From: Arthrobacter sp. OV608
GTDB taxonomy: Bacteria; Actinomycetota; Actinomycetes; Actinomycetales; Micrococcaceae
Direction: 5' to 3'
DNA length: 64,000 nucleotides
Assembly (NCBI GenBank): GCA_900110595.1
Contig: FOEZ01000004.1
Span: forward strand, 186,001 to 250,000
A model generated the notes under the pieces. It saw only the letters and a list, made by a program, of their open reading frames with translations, was not told the DNA's origin and made no database searches. Every line of letters starts with the position of its first letter. Positions within the stretch are counted from its first letter, which is position 1. The position numbers and the translations under genes were made by a program. Positions 18,542 to 30,391 of this stretch are shown piece after piece.

Positions 18542-18925
18542 TTAGTTCGCGCTCTTCTGGGCTACGAGTTCGATTTCGACGAGCATTTCGGGGTCCAGGA
18601 AGGGCAGGACGTGGACCAGGGACAGGGTGGGCCGGATGTCGCCAAACACTTCACCGTGCGCGCGGCCGGCTTCTTCCCACTTGCTGATGTCCGTCAGGTA
18701 CAGCTTGGACTGCACCACGTCCTCGAAGCTGAAGCCGGCATCCGCGAGGACCTTGCCGAGCTTCTGCAGGATGAACTGGGTCTGCGTGTAGAAATCGTTC
18801 CCCACGATGCCGTCCTCGCCGCTGGCTGCGGTGGCGGAAATGTACAGGGTGTTGTCCACCTGGACGGCGCGAGAGTAGCCGAGGGTCTGTTCCCAGACGG
18901 AGCCGGTGCCGAAGGTTTTGCGCAT
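18542..18925 (-). CDS. RidA/YjgF-family protein
   Basis: 127 aa trimeric-type YjgF fold with VQVDNTLYISATAA, QTQFILQKLGKVLADAGFSFEDVV and a C-terminal EIELVAQ. Active RidA imine deaminases carry an arginine in a P-x-R-(S/T) motif near the end; here the aligned stretch is PTLSLVHV, with leucine at that place. That suggests one of the Rid subgroups without deaminase activity; the alignment was done by eye. ATG 18925 has a GAAAGG site; an upstream in-frame start at 18961 lacks one. Convergent with the response regulator, with only one base between their stops. Confidence 0.85.
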   Translation of the reverse strand: MRKTFGTGSVWEQTLGYSRAVQVDNTLYISATAASGEDGIVGNDFYTQTQFILQKLGKVLADAGFSFEDVVQSKLYLTDISKWEEAGRAHGEVFGDIRPTLSLVHVLPFLDPEMLVEIELVAQKSAN

Positions 18926-18971
18926 GGTGGGCCTTTCAAAGCTGGAATGAGTCGGCACCACTTTAGGGCGG

Positions 18972-19475
18972 CTACAGGTCCAGCCGGTAAACCAGCAGTT
19001 TTATGTCAGTTCCGGGGACGAACCAGTCACGGTCCGGCACCCGGGCGAAGCCGGTCTTGTTGTACAGGCCGCGGGCACTTTCCCAGGTGCTTCCGGTGGT
19101 CAGCGAGACGGCGTTGATGCCGTCCAGCGCCTTGGCGTGGTCCACGATGGCAGCCATCATGGCCTTTCCCGCGCCGCTGCGCTGCACAGCCGGATCCACC
19201 ACGAGCATGCGGAACTCCAACTCGTCGTGCAGGGCGATGTCCGCGTACGGCTCGCCCGCCAACGCCACGGTCACCGACCCCACCACGTCTCCGCCCCGCT
19301 CAGCCACCCAGACCGTGGCCTGGCCGGCGCGCTCTGCGACGTCCTGGACCTTGCGCATATACGGGTGCCCGGCGTCGTCAAAGTACCCGGCAGCCAGGTA
19401 GGAATCCCTGGTGATGCGGGCAACGGCGTCGAAATCGGATTCGACGGCAGGACGGACGGTTATCTGCGAAGGCAC
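18972..19475 (-). CDS. GNAT-family N-acetyltransferase
   Basis: 167 aa. Acetyl-CoA-binding motif A is visible as MLVVDPAVQRSGAGKAMMAAI (about residues 90-110), and the C-terminal ARGLYNKTGFARVPDRDWF is motif B-like. The N-terminal ITVRPAVESDFDAVARIT is the usual GNAT start. Acceptor unknown. Start is GTG 19475. A perfect palindrome lies 12 nt upstream of it. It could share a transcript with the RidA-like gene, whose start is 46 bp downstream of this stop. Confidence 0.85.
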   Translation of the reverse strand: MPSQITVRPAVESDFDAVARITRDSYLAAGYFDDAGHPYMRKVQDVAERAGQATVWVAERGGDVVGSVTVALAGEPYADIALHDELEFRMLVVDPAVQRSGAGKAMMAAIVDHAKALDGINAVSLTTGSTWESARGLYNKTGFARVPDRDWFVPGTDIKLLVYRLDL

Positions 19476-19487
19476 CCATCAATGGTA

Positions 19488-19507
19488 GTGGTACTGACCA
19501 GTACCAC
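19488..19507 (-). promoter_or_regulatory. Palindrome upstream of the GNAT gene
   Basis: GTGGTACT-GACC-AGTACCAC, a perfect 8-bp inverted repeat 12 nt before the GTG start. Its position suits an operator or a leader hairpin over the translation start region. No matching regulator gene is adjacent. Confidence 0.4.
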
Positions 19508-19579
19508 CCTGCTAAACCCGGCTTTCCGTGACTGAACTATCATTCAGGGCGGACCGGCAGTCCTGGCGGGCACCGGCAG

Positions 19580-22695
<3,116 letters not shown>

Positions 22696-22736
22696 TCAAG
22701 GCACGTCAGCGGGGTTTCGAACCCATGACCCTTTAC

Positions 22737-23351
22737 CTAGTGGGCCCGGAGGCGGGACCGGTTCCTGCCCCACCACAGGAAGGAGGAACCGGCGGCGCCC
22801 AGCAACAGGACGCCGGCGATGGTCGGCAGGACGGCAGGATCACCGGAACCGGGATCACGGCCAGGGGTGACAGCAGCCACCCGGCTGGCCCGCGCAGAAC
22901 GGGTGACGGGCGTATTCCAGTCCTGGCCGCTGGATGCGCCGGTGGGCGGCGGAGAAACAGAAGATCCGGTGGCGGTGACGGCGGACGGGCTGGTGGATTC
23001 TTCCGGTTCCGCCGCCGGGGCAACAGGCACGGGAACAGTGTGGTCCGGAGGAGCCACCGACGGAGCCGGCTGCTCGGGAGCCGCCGTCACAGGATCCGCG
23101 GGCGGAGCCGGCGGGCTCTGCGGTTCCCTCGGTTTCCGGGTCCGGGTGGGCTCCGCGGGCTTGGGATCGCCGGCGGGCTCTGCCCCACAGAACACCAGGA
23201 AACACTGGTCCGGAGATGTTGTGGATGCGGGCGTGGGTTCCGTAGTTTGGGCGGAAGCCGGGCCGGCGGGAAAGAGGCCAAGGGTGATGGCCAGGACTGC
23301 TGCTGATGCCGTCGTCGAAGCAACGCGGAGAACCGGTGAGGACGGGGTCAT
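22737..23351 (-). CDS. Proline-rich secreted, membrane-anchored protein
   Basis: 204 aa of low complexity. A signal peptide (about residues 1-35, with ASAQ as a likely cleavage site) is followed by about 130 residues rich in Pro, Ala, Thr and Ser with one close cysteine pair (QCFLVFCG). A C-terminal hydrophobic helix (TIAGVLLLGAAGSSFLWW) and a basic tail RNRSRLRAH complete it. This is a cell-wall-spanning stalk arrangement; no LPXTG is present. No function is recognisable. GAAAGG precedes the ATG. It lies just upstream of ligA in the same direction. Confidence 0.6.
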   Translation of the reverse strand: MTPSSPVLRVASTTASAAVLAITLGLFPAGPASAQTTEPTPASTTSPDQCFLVFCGAEPAGDPKPAEPTRTRKPREPQSPPAPPADPVTAAPEQPAPSVAPPDHTVPVPVAPAAEPEESTSPSAVTATGSSVSPPPTGASSGQDWNTPVTRSARASRVAAVTPGRDPGSGDPAVLPTIAGVLLLGAAGSSFLWWGRNRSRLRAH

Positions 23352-23421
23352 TTGCTACCTTTCGATGCGCGCAGTCCCCCACCGCGGCTTTCTGGTGTCC
23401 CCGGTAGTCTTCTACACCGCG

Positions 23422-23460
23422 CAGCAGGGCCGCAAATCCACCGGATCCGCGGCCCTGCTG
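23422..23460 (-). terminator. 12-bp hairpin at the end of the large leftward cluster
   Basis: CAGCAGGGCCGC (23422-23433) pairs with GCGGCCCTGCTG (23449-23460) around a 15-nt loop, 11 nt past the EccC-like stop. A TTTT run follows on the plus strand, so it would work best rightward, but on the minus strand it is placed to end the cluster transcript. Confidence 0.55.
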
Positions 23461-23471
23461 TTTTAGGCGTG

Positions 23472-26400
23472 TCAGTCCCTGTTTTCGGGCGGCAGCGCAA
23501 CCTGGATTTTGCGCGCCTTTCCGCGCCCCACCACGTACCCGCGGCCGGGGATGAAGTCGGTGCCGGTCCGGCCCAGCGATGTGTTCAGCAGGCTGTCGCC
23601 TTCGATGTCGCCGGGGTTCAGCAGCAGGCCCCGCCGGCCGGATTTGAAGGGCTGGGCCAGGGACCAGGCCGAGGACCAGGTGGAGGTTTCGGATTCACCG
23701 ATGACCCACTGGTCCGCCTTAATGGACGCTGTCACCAGCCGGCCCACGCCGGACTCTGCCATGGTGTCGGTGAATTCCGTCAGCCCCTCGATGAAGATGG
23801 CCAGAGCCCCCGGGTTACCCGAGGAGTGCTCCACCAGGTCTTCCACTACCTCGGCTACGTCGTCCGGTCCCACCACGGAGCGGTTCCAGATGGGCAGGGA
23901 GGCGACGGCGGACCGGCGGGCCCCGATGTAGATGAGCTCCGTGCCGGGGTTGGACCGTCGGAGGGCGTAGGCCAGGGTCACGAGCGCGACGGTCCGCCCG
24001 GCGCCCGGCGGGCCGGCGAGGAGGAGCGGTCCCCGTGCCATGACCTCAGCCGGGCGGAGCGTTTCGTTGTCGACGCCGATCACGGGCAGGTCCGGGCCGC
24101 CGGCGGGAAGGACGTCCAGATCCACCTGCTCCGGCAGCCTCTCGATGCCGGGGGCGGACTCCAGGCCCTGGCGCAGCATGGCTTCGCTGAGCTTATGCAC
24201 TTCACGGGCCTGCAGGGCAAGGTTGGAGTTCCCGCCCAGCACGGCAAGCTGCACTTCGAGCCCGTCCAGCAGCCCCCGGCCGGGCGGGGAGCCGGCGCCG
24301 AGCACGTCCCGCGGAACATCCATGGACATGTAGTCGTCCTCAGAGGAGAGCCGGAGGACCAGGCGCCGCTGGATGGAAGCGAGCAATGAGGCCGGGACCG
24401 AGTTGGGCCTGTCCCCGGTGACCATCAGGTGGATGCCGAGGGTACGGCCGTCGGTGGCCAACTGCAGGAAAATGTCCCACAGACCGGACAGCCTGCTGTG
24501 TTCATACGCCTCGCGGAAGGCCGACATACCGTCCACCAGGACAAAGATCCGCTTCTCATGGGGCCGGTTGGCGAGCTTTCGGTACTCCACGATGGTGGAG
24601 GCACGTACCTCGGCGAAAGCAGCAGACCGCTGCTCAGCGATGTCCCGCAGCAGGCGCAGCAGGCGGCCCACCCGTTCCACGTCGTCGCCATTGATGATCC
24701 CGCCCACGTGCGGAAGCTCCTCCAGCATCCGCAGCCCGGAGGATCCGCAGTCGATTCCGTAGACGTGGACTGGCCCGCCGCGGGGTGTGACTGCAGCGGC
24801 GATCGCGATGCCGCGCAAAGCCGCAGATTTTCCTGATCCGCCCGTGCCGTAGATGGCCATGTTGCCGTCTTTGTCCGGCTGGTAGAACACGGTGGGCTGG
24901 GCCTGCCTGGCAGGATCGTCAGCCACCCCGAGGAGCAACTGTTCGTCCGTACGGGGATTGGGCAGCCTGGAGAAATCGTAGGTTTTGGCCAGTTCATCCA
25001 GCCACGGTTTGCGCGGGGGCTCGATCGCAAGCGAGCCGGCCGCGCGGACAATGGTGGCAGTCATCCGTGCGATGTCGTTGGGGCCTGCCGGCGCCTCGAG
25101 CATGGGCTTTTCCGGGGCGGGAGCCTCCCAGTTGGGGCCGGAGCCGAACGCCATCTCCACAATGTCGATCTGCGGCCGTTGGGGTTTGTCCGTGGTCCAG
25201 CCGCCGGCGTAGCCGGTCTGGAAGCCCTGGATCCGGCCGGGACCGGTCTTGGCCGCGCCCCGTCCCGGGATGGCGGGGTCGAAGTAGGCGGCGTTCGGGA
25301 CGCCCAGGATGTCCGTGGCGTCGTCTTCGTCGGCCATCCGCAGCGCCACCCGAAGGTTTGTGTTGGCGCGCAGGCTGTCCTTGATCACCCCGGCCGGGCG
25401 CTGGGTTGCCAGGATGAGGTGCAGGCCCAGGGACCGGCCGCGCGCGGCAACGTCCACCACGCCGTCCACGAACTCGGGGACCTCGCTGGCGAGCGCGGCG
25501 AATTCGTCCACGATGATGATCAGGTAGGGTGGCGCTTCCGGATCGGCTTCGCGCTGGAGCGCCAGCAGGTCCTTGGCCTTTTTCCGGTTCAGCAGGTGCT
25601 CCCGGTAGTGCAGTTCGGCGCGCAGCGAGGTCAGCGCTCGCCTGACCAGGTGCGGCGAAAGGTCCGTTACCAGTCCCACCGTGTGCGGCAGGTTGATGCA
25701 GTCAGCGAAAGCGGCCCCGCCCTTGTAGTCCACAAACAGGAAACTGACCCGGTCCGGGCTGTACGCCGCCGCCATGCCCATCACCCAGGACTGCAGGAAT
25801 TCGGACTTGCCGGCACCGGTGGTTCCGCCCACCAGGGCGTGCGGGCCCTCGTTCTTCAGGTCCAGGTACAGCGGTTCCACGCCTTTGGAGCCCACCAGTG
25901 CGCGGAGCGTGCCGTTGTCCTTGCGGTTTGCTACGGCGCTGCTGTGAACGGAGTTGTTTTCCGTCCAGCGTTCGGCGACGGCCTGGGGGTTGTCCAGGAA
26001 GTCCTTTCCGATCAGGGTGGCATAGGAGACGGCCCGCGGGAGGTCGGAATCATCGGTGACAGGTTTGCCGACGTCCACCACCGGGGTCAGCATCCTGGCC
26101 AGCTGCCCGGCAAGTTCGGCGTCAACGCTCTCGCAGCTGACGGGGTAGGTGTGGCGGCCCAGCCGGACCTGTCCGGTGGTGGTGCCGTGGTCGCCGTCCA
26201 CCACCATGAAGTCGCGGCAGGCAGCGGGCAGGGCCTGCACATCGGTGGCCACCCACAACACGTGCACGCCGGCATCCGGGCCGCGTTCGGCGAGCCGGGT
26301 AAGACGCCCCCGGTCCACGGGGGCATCGTCCTCCACAACCACCAGCACGGCAGGCACCACCGGTGCCTCCACCTCGTCCTTGGCTGGATCCAGGGCGGGG

Positions 26401-27917
26401 CGAAGGGCGGGGCCGGAGCGTTTGGCGGCGGCTTCCCTGGCTTCCACCAGGTCTTCGAGGCGGGCCACCAGGGATGCGCCGCCTGCCGAACCGGCGGCCA
26501 GGTGGTCGCCGGACAGGGGGCTGTGGCCGGAGCCGACGTGCGGCAGCCACTGGAGCCAGTTCCACCGGTCCCTGGACTGGGCGGAGGTGATGGCTGTGAG
26601 GACCACCTCGGCCGGTGAGTGCAGCCCTGCGAGCTGGAGCACCATGCCGCGGGCAATATCGTCCACCAGCCCGCGGGCGCCGGCGATGCCCAGGGACCCG
26701 GCTGTCCGGAACTGGGATACCACCGGCACGCCTTCGATGTCCCGGAACTGCTTGATGCAGTCCTGGATTTCGCGGGCGTACTCCACCTCGGTGTCGTTGT
26801 TCGCCGGCTCCTCCAGGAGGACCCGCGACGGCACGGTGCCCAGGCCGAACCGCAGGCCCAGGAAGCCGCTGTGTTCCGGGCGGTGGGTCCACAGCAGCGG
26901 ACCCAGTTTGTAGATGGCATTAACGGTGTCGCTGACGGAGGGTGCCTCCTGCAGCCGGACGGCACGCTCCACGTGCTGCAGTTCGGTGATGTCCTCGCGG
27001 AAGGCGGCCATGGAGGCGCGGAAATGCTTGAGCTGGTCCTTCTGCTGGCGCTTGGTCCTCATCTTCTGGTCCACGAAATGGCCCACCACGAACAGCGGCA
27101 TCATCAGCATAAACACCGCCGAGAGCGGGTTGTTGCTGACCGAAAAAATCACCGCACCCATCAACAGCGGGATGAGCAGCATGATGAAGGGGAAAGGATG
27201 GTCTTCGGGGCGTTTGGGTCCGGCGGGCAGGACGCGCTTCGGTTCCTCAAAGCGGGGAACCACCCGGGGTGAACGGTTGAAGTCCACCAAAGGCGAGGTG
27301 GGCGCGGCGGCCTGGTTGTGTCCCAGCGGCACCACGGTGATGGTGGTGTCGCCCAGAGTGACGGTGTCCGAGGAGTTCAACGTGGCCCGGGTGACCGGCA
27401 GGCCATCCATCAGGAGCCCGTTGGCGGAGTTCGTATCAACGACTTCCACGCCTTCGCCCACCGTGATGCGGGCATGGCGTTTGGAGGTCAGCGGATCGGA
27501 GAGCCGGATGTCCACGTCCCGGTCCCGGCCGATGTAGCTGGTGCCGGATGGCAGCGAAAATTCGCGGCCGATGTCGGGCCCTGACAGCACGCGCAGTGTG
27601 GCGGCCGCGGGGCCGCGGGGGGCACCGGAGTCACCGAACTGCGCGCTGACCTGCGCCAGGGACACCACGGAGCCTGGCCGGAGGCCGGATTCGAGGAGGT
27701 TGTCCTCGCGGGCGAGGACGTTGCCGCGCATGCCGCCGCCCACAAAGGCCTCATCGATCTTCAGCGAAAGGTTGTCCGGGACGGGCGTGCCCTTGCGGGC
27801 AGGGTCGGCGGCCCAGAGGATTGCAGCAACGTCGGCCACCGTGGCGAGGCCGTCCACGGTGACGGCGAGGTCCTTGGCGTCGGCAGGGTCCCGGCGGAGT
27901 GTCAGCCGGATCCTCAT
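23472..27917 (-). CDS. EccC/EssC-type FtsK-SpoIIIE ATPase with FHA domain
   Basis: 1481 aa. The motor ATPase of type VII secretion systems has this plan. In order: ubiquitin-like (YukD-like) region 1-95; FHA domain about 107-198 with SYIGRDRDVDIRLSD, S145, H148 and N166-G167; two membrane segments 242-281; then three FtsK-like domains. Domain 1 is complete (GGTTGAGKS with K704; Walker B LIIIVDEFAAL). Domain 2 has GTGGSGKS (K1030) but VLVDGM instead of a DE pair. Domain 3 is degenerate (GPPGAGRT, R1308 for Lys). An N-terminal FHA is the EssC (Firmicutes) style. It overlaps the upstream gene by 4 nt. No WXG100 or other ecc/ess gene is visible nearby. Confidence 0.9.
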   Translation of the reverse strand: MRIRLTLRRDPADAKDLAVTVDGLATVADVAAILWAADPARKGTPVPDNLSLKIDEAFVGGGMRGNVLAREDNLLESGLRPGSVVSLAQVSAQFGDSGAPRGPAAATLRVLSGPDIGREFSLPSGTSYIGRDRDVDIRLSDPLTSKRHARITVGEGVEVVDTNSANGLLMDGLPVTRATLNSSDTVTLGDTTITVVPLGHNQAAAPTSPLVDFNRSPRVVPRFEEPKRVLPAGPKRPEDHPFPFIMLLIPLLMGAVIFSVSNNPLSAVFMLMMPLFVVGHFVDQKMRTKRQQKDQLKHFRASMAAFREDITELQHVERAVRLQEAPSVSDTVNAIYKLGPLLWTHRPEHSGFLGLRFGLGTVPSRVLLEEPANNDTEVEYAREIQDCIKQFRDIEGVPVVSQFRTAGSLGIAGARGLVDDIARGMVLQLAGLHSPAEVVLTAITSAQSRDRWNWLQWLPHVGSGHSPLSGDHLAAGSAGGASLVARLEDLVEAREAAAKRSGPALRPALDPAKDEVEAPVVPAVLVVVEDDAPVDRGRLTRLAERGPDAGVHVLWVATDVQALPAACRDFMVVDGDHGTTTGQVRLGRHTYPVSCESVDAELAGQLARMLTPVVDVGKPVTDDSDLPRAVSYATLIGKDFLDNPQAVAERWTENNSVHSSAVANRKDNGTLRALVGSKGVEPLYLDLKNEGPHALVGGTTGAGKSEFLQSWVMGMAAAYSPDRVSFLFVDYKGGAAFADCINLPHTVGLVTDLSPHLVRRALTSLRAELHYREHLLNRKKAKDLLALQREADPEAPPYLIIIVDEFAALASEVPEFVDGVVDVAARGRSLGLHLILATQRPAGVIKDSLRANTNLRVALRMADEDDATDILGVPNAAYFDPAIPGRGAAKTGPGRIQGFQTGYAGGWTTDKPQRPQIDIVEMAFGSGPNWEAPAPEKPMLEAPAGPNDIARMTATIVRAAGSLAIEPPRKPWLDELAKTYDFSRLPNPRTDEQLLLGVADDPARQAQPTVFYQPDKDGNMAIYGTGGSGKSAALRGIAIAAAVTPRGGPVHVYGIDCGSSGLRMLEELPHVGGIINGDDVERVGRLLRLLRDIAEQRSAAFAEVRASTIVEYRKLANRPHEKRIFVLVDGMSAFREAYEHSRLSGLWDIFLQLATDGRTLGIHLMVTGDRPNSVPASLLASIQRRLVLRLSSEDDYMSMDVPRDVLGAGSPPGRGLLDGLEVQLAVLGGNSNLALQAREVHKLSEAMLRQGLESAPGIERLPEQVDLDVLPAGGPDLPVIGVDNETLRPAEVMARGPLLLAGPPGAGRTVALVTLAYALRRSNPGTELIYIGARRSAVASLPIWNRSVVGPDDVAEVVEDLVEHSSGNPGALAIFIEGLTEFTDTMAESGVGRLVTASIKADQWVIGESETSTWSSAWSLAQPFKSGRRGLLLNPGDIEGDSLLNTSLGRTGTDFIPGRGYVVGRGKARKIQVALPPENRD

Positions 27918-28618
27918 CCTTCGTCCACACCCCTCATCTTTTCCAGCAGGTACAGGTCATCGGCCGTGACCAGGTGCGACGTGACTGCGTGCTCCACCAG
28001 CCGGGCCCGCCGGTTGGTGGCGAGTTTGCCGCCGCCGCCTCGAAGGCCAACAACGCCCACACGGTCCAGTTTGTCGCACACGTTGTCCAGTTTCCGGTTG
28101 AAGCGGGTCAGGGCCCAGCCCAGCGTTTTGGCGGCGGCAGCGGAGGACGGGATGGCACTGAAGCCGGTCCCTTCGCGCCGCAGCATCGGCTCGGCGAGCG
28201 CCACGATCAGTGCCTTCTGGGAATCCGTGAACACCACGGGGCCGATGGTGGTGTCCCCGTTGCTGTCCTCCTCCCGCGCCTGCTGCCGGAAGGATGGCGT
28301 CTTCAGGTGGACCGCGAATTCGTACGTGGTGGGTCCGGCGGTGAAAATGATGTTTGTGTGGCTGAACACCAGCGGGATCCGGGCGCCGGGCGAGAGCCAG
28401 GCCTGCATGCCGCCGGAGGCGTCGGCCACGGTGGCGGAAAGCATGCTGCCAACGTTGCTGAGCCACCAGATCCCGTCATAGCGGGCCACTTGCAGGAACT
28501 GCCGGTGCAGGTACGGGTTGTCGTCCACTTCAAGGTCGCCTTCGCGGCCGATGTTGAAGACATCCTCGTCCGAGGGTTCGTACCATTCACCACAGAAATC
28601 TATTGCTAGATCCCCCAT
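27914..28618 (-). CDS. Small FHA-like protein of the FN3/kinase cluster
   Basis: 234 aa, no membrane segment. The N-terminal about 100 residues look like a divergent FHA domain: FNIGREGDLEVDDNPYLHRQ, with the IGR, D and LHR landmarks, then strand-rich sequence to AGPTTYEFAVHL. The C-terminal part (about residues 130-225) is helical, with ALAEPMLRR and TRFNRKLDNVCDKL, possibly a winged-helix-like module. ATG 28618 is chosen over 28642 because GAGGAG lies between them, 9 nt before 28618. It follows the kinase gene by 69 nt and overlaps the ATPase gene by 4 nt, so it may be an adaptor between them (inference). Confidence 0.7.
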   Translation of the reverse strand: MGDLAIDFCGEWYEPSDEDVFNIGREGDLEVDDNPYLHRQFLQVARYDGIWWLSNVGSMLSATVADASGGMQAWLSPGARIPLVFSHTNIIFTAGPTTYEFAVHLKTPSFRQQAREEDSNGDTTIGPVVFTDSQKALIVALAEPMLRREGTGFSAIPSSAAAAKTLGWALTRFNRKLDNVCDKLDRVGVVGLRGGGGKLATNRRARLVEHAVTSHLVTADDLYLLEKMRGVDEG

Positions 28619-28687
28619 TTTCTGTGCCTCCTCATTGGGCAAAGCGCTGTAAATCGTGCTGGTGTAAGTGTCTGGATCGGGGCGCCG

Positions 28688-30391
28688 TCATGGGCCGGTG
28701 CAGGCGATGGAGGCTTCTTCCATCGGTGAGAAGGCGCCGTCCGAGCGGACGATCATCACCTGGACGCAGGTCTGCCCGGACGGGTTCGGCGTCACCTGGA
28801 TGGGGGGCTGGGCGATGGACTGGTATTCGCCGCCGCCCCCGATGGTGTAGACACGCCATTTGTAGGTGTCTCCGGGCTTGGGCTGCGGATTGTTCCAGGT
28901 GAACGAGGCGCCGCCGGGGGTCAGGGTTCCGGTGAGCCCTTCGACGTCGGGCACGGTGCCGTTGTCCAGCGCATCGGGCGGCGGCTTGCTGGCTTCCTGG
29001 CTCTGCGTAGCCTTGGGCGCCTGCGGTGCGGCGTTGGCGATCACGATGCCGACCACCGCGGCGAGGACCAGCAGGGTACCGCCGGAGATGGCAAGCCAGA
29101 GGTTGCGTTTCCCGTGGTCAGTGCCGGAAGCGGCGGCTTCGGCCGGTTCGTCCACCTTTGCGGGCCGGTGGAGCGTCGTATCGGCAACGTCTCCGCCGTC
29201 GGGAAGCCTGCCGTCCTGGGGCCCGCCGGCCTGAATCCTGCCGTCCGGGGAAAGTCCGGGGGTAACCGGCGCACTGCCGGCAGCGCCACGGAGGACCGTG
29301 GCCGGGGTCCAGTCCTGGGGCTGGGCAGCAGGCGTTGGCGGCGCCAGGGCTGCCGGCGGGGTAAAGCGCGACGGCGGCGCCTCCTGTGCGGGGACCTGCG
29401 GCCGGGTGCGGGCCGGGAAAGTGGGCGCACTGCCGGTCCGCTCCGGGTCGATGGCCGCGATGCTCCGAACCCGCGTTTCCTCGGCGCCGTCGTCCGGGTG
29501 GCTGTCCTCCTGGTGCGGCTCTTCGAGAACTTCGAAGGGCGTGACCGAAAGGTTCAGTTCAGCCTGGATGCGCTGCAGGGCAAGGGCGAAGGCGTGGGCC
29601 GAGGAGTACCGGGACTGGGGTGACTTGGCCATGGCCGTGGACAGTGCCAGTTCCAGGGATTCGGGGACGTCGGCGCGGCCCAGCCGGGGCACGGGCATGT
29701 TGCTGATTCTGCTGATCAGCTCGCGCTGGGAGTTGTCGGCGCCGGGCATCACGAAGGGCGACCGCCCGGCCAGCAGCGTGTACAGCGTCGCGCCAAGCGC
29801 CCACACGTCCACCATCACGCCGTCCACGGTGCCGTCGGTGAACTGTTCCGGCGGGGACCACGGGATGGACATGCCGGAGTCCTCGTCGGCGTCGCCGGCC
29901 AGGGTCCCGGAAATGCCGAAGTCGGTCAGGGCAGGGCGGTTGTAGTCCGTCACCAGGATGTTGGCGGGTTTGATGTCGCGGTGCGCGATGCCCGCGCGGT
30001 GGGCGGTCTCGACGGCGGACGCCACCTGGATGCCGACGGCCAGCACCTCATCAACGCTGAACCGCTGCCGCCGGTACCGCACGTCCAGGCTGGGCCGCGA
30101 GCAGTACTCCATGGCCAGGTAGGAGTGCCCGTCGTCGGTGACCTCCGCCTCGAAGATGGTGACGATGTACGGGTGGGAGGACAGCTGGGCCATGAGGTTG
30201 GCCTCGGACTCGAACCGGCGGCGCGCACCTTCGGTTTTCAGGTCCGAGAGCAGCACCTTGACGGCCACCCTTCGGCGGGGCCGGTCTTGTTCGTAAAGGT
30301 AGACGTCGGAGAACCCGCCGGATCCCAGCAGGCTGATGTAGGTGAACCCCGCGATACGGGGCGGCGGCGCAGGCGGCCGTTTGGAACTCAA
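28688..30391 (-). CDS. Transmembrane Ser/Thr protein kinase with Fn3-like outer domain
   Basis: 567 aa. Intact Hanks-type kinase domain (about 13-275): glycine loop LGSGGFSDVYL, K45 in VAVKVL, catalytic HRDIKPAN (D139), DFG, and PWSPPEQF in the activation segment. A Pro/Ala-rich juxtamembrane linker, one membrane helix (about 430-455) and a roughly 90-residue outer domain follow. That domain reads like a fibronectin-III fold (SFTWNNPQPKPGDTYKWRVY) instead of the PASTA repeats of PknB. This matches the PKB2-type kinase of bifidobacterial PFNA clusters. It overlaps the FHA gene by 4 nt. Expected partners are the FHA proteins and the PP2C phosphatase in the same operon. Confidence 0.93.
   Translation of the reverse strand: MSSKRPPAPPPRIAGFTYISLLGSGGFSDVYLYEQDRPRRRVAVKVLLSDLKTEGARRRFESEANLMAQLSSHPYIVTIFEAEVTDDGHSYLAMEYCSRPSLDVRYRRQRFSVDEVLAVGIQVASAVETAHRAGIAHRDIKPANILVTDYNRPALTDFGISGTLAGDADEDSGMSIPWSPPEQFTDGTVDGVMVDVWALGATLYTLLAGRSPFVMPGADNSQRELISRISNMPVPRLGRADVPESLELALSTAMAKSPQSRYSSAHAFALALQRIQAELNLSVTPFEVLEEPHQEDSHPDDGAEETRVRSIAAIDPERTGSAPTFPARTRPQVPAQEAPPSRFTPPAALAPPTPAAQPQDWTPATVLRGAAGSAPVTPGLSPDGRIQAGGPQDGRLPDGGDVADTTLHRPAKVDEPAEAAASGTDHGKRNLWLAISGGTLLVLAAVVGIVIANAAPQAPKATQSQEASKPPPDALDNGTVPDVEGLTGTLTPGGASFTWNNPQPKPGDTYKWRVYTIGGGGEYQSIAQPPIQVTPNPSGQTCVQVMIVRSDGAFSPMEEASIACTGP

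Noticed and set aside
23352..26618. Long plus-strand frames opposite the FtsK ATPase gene
   Set aside because: Composition-driven shadows of a high-GC gene; no recognisable motif, while the opposite strand has three ATPase domains.
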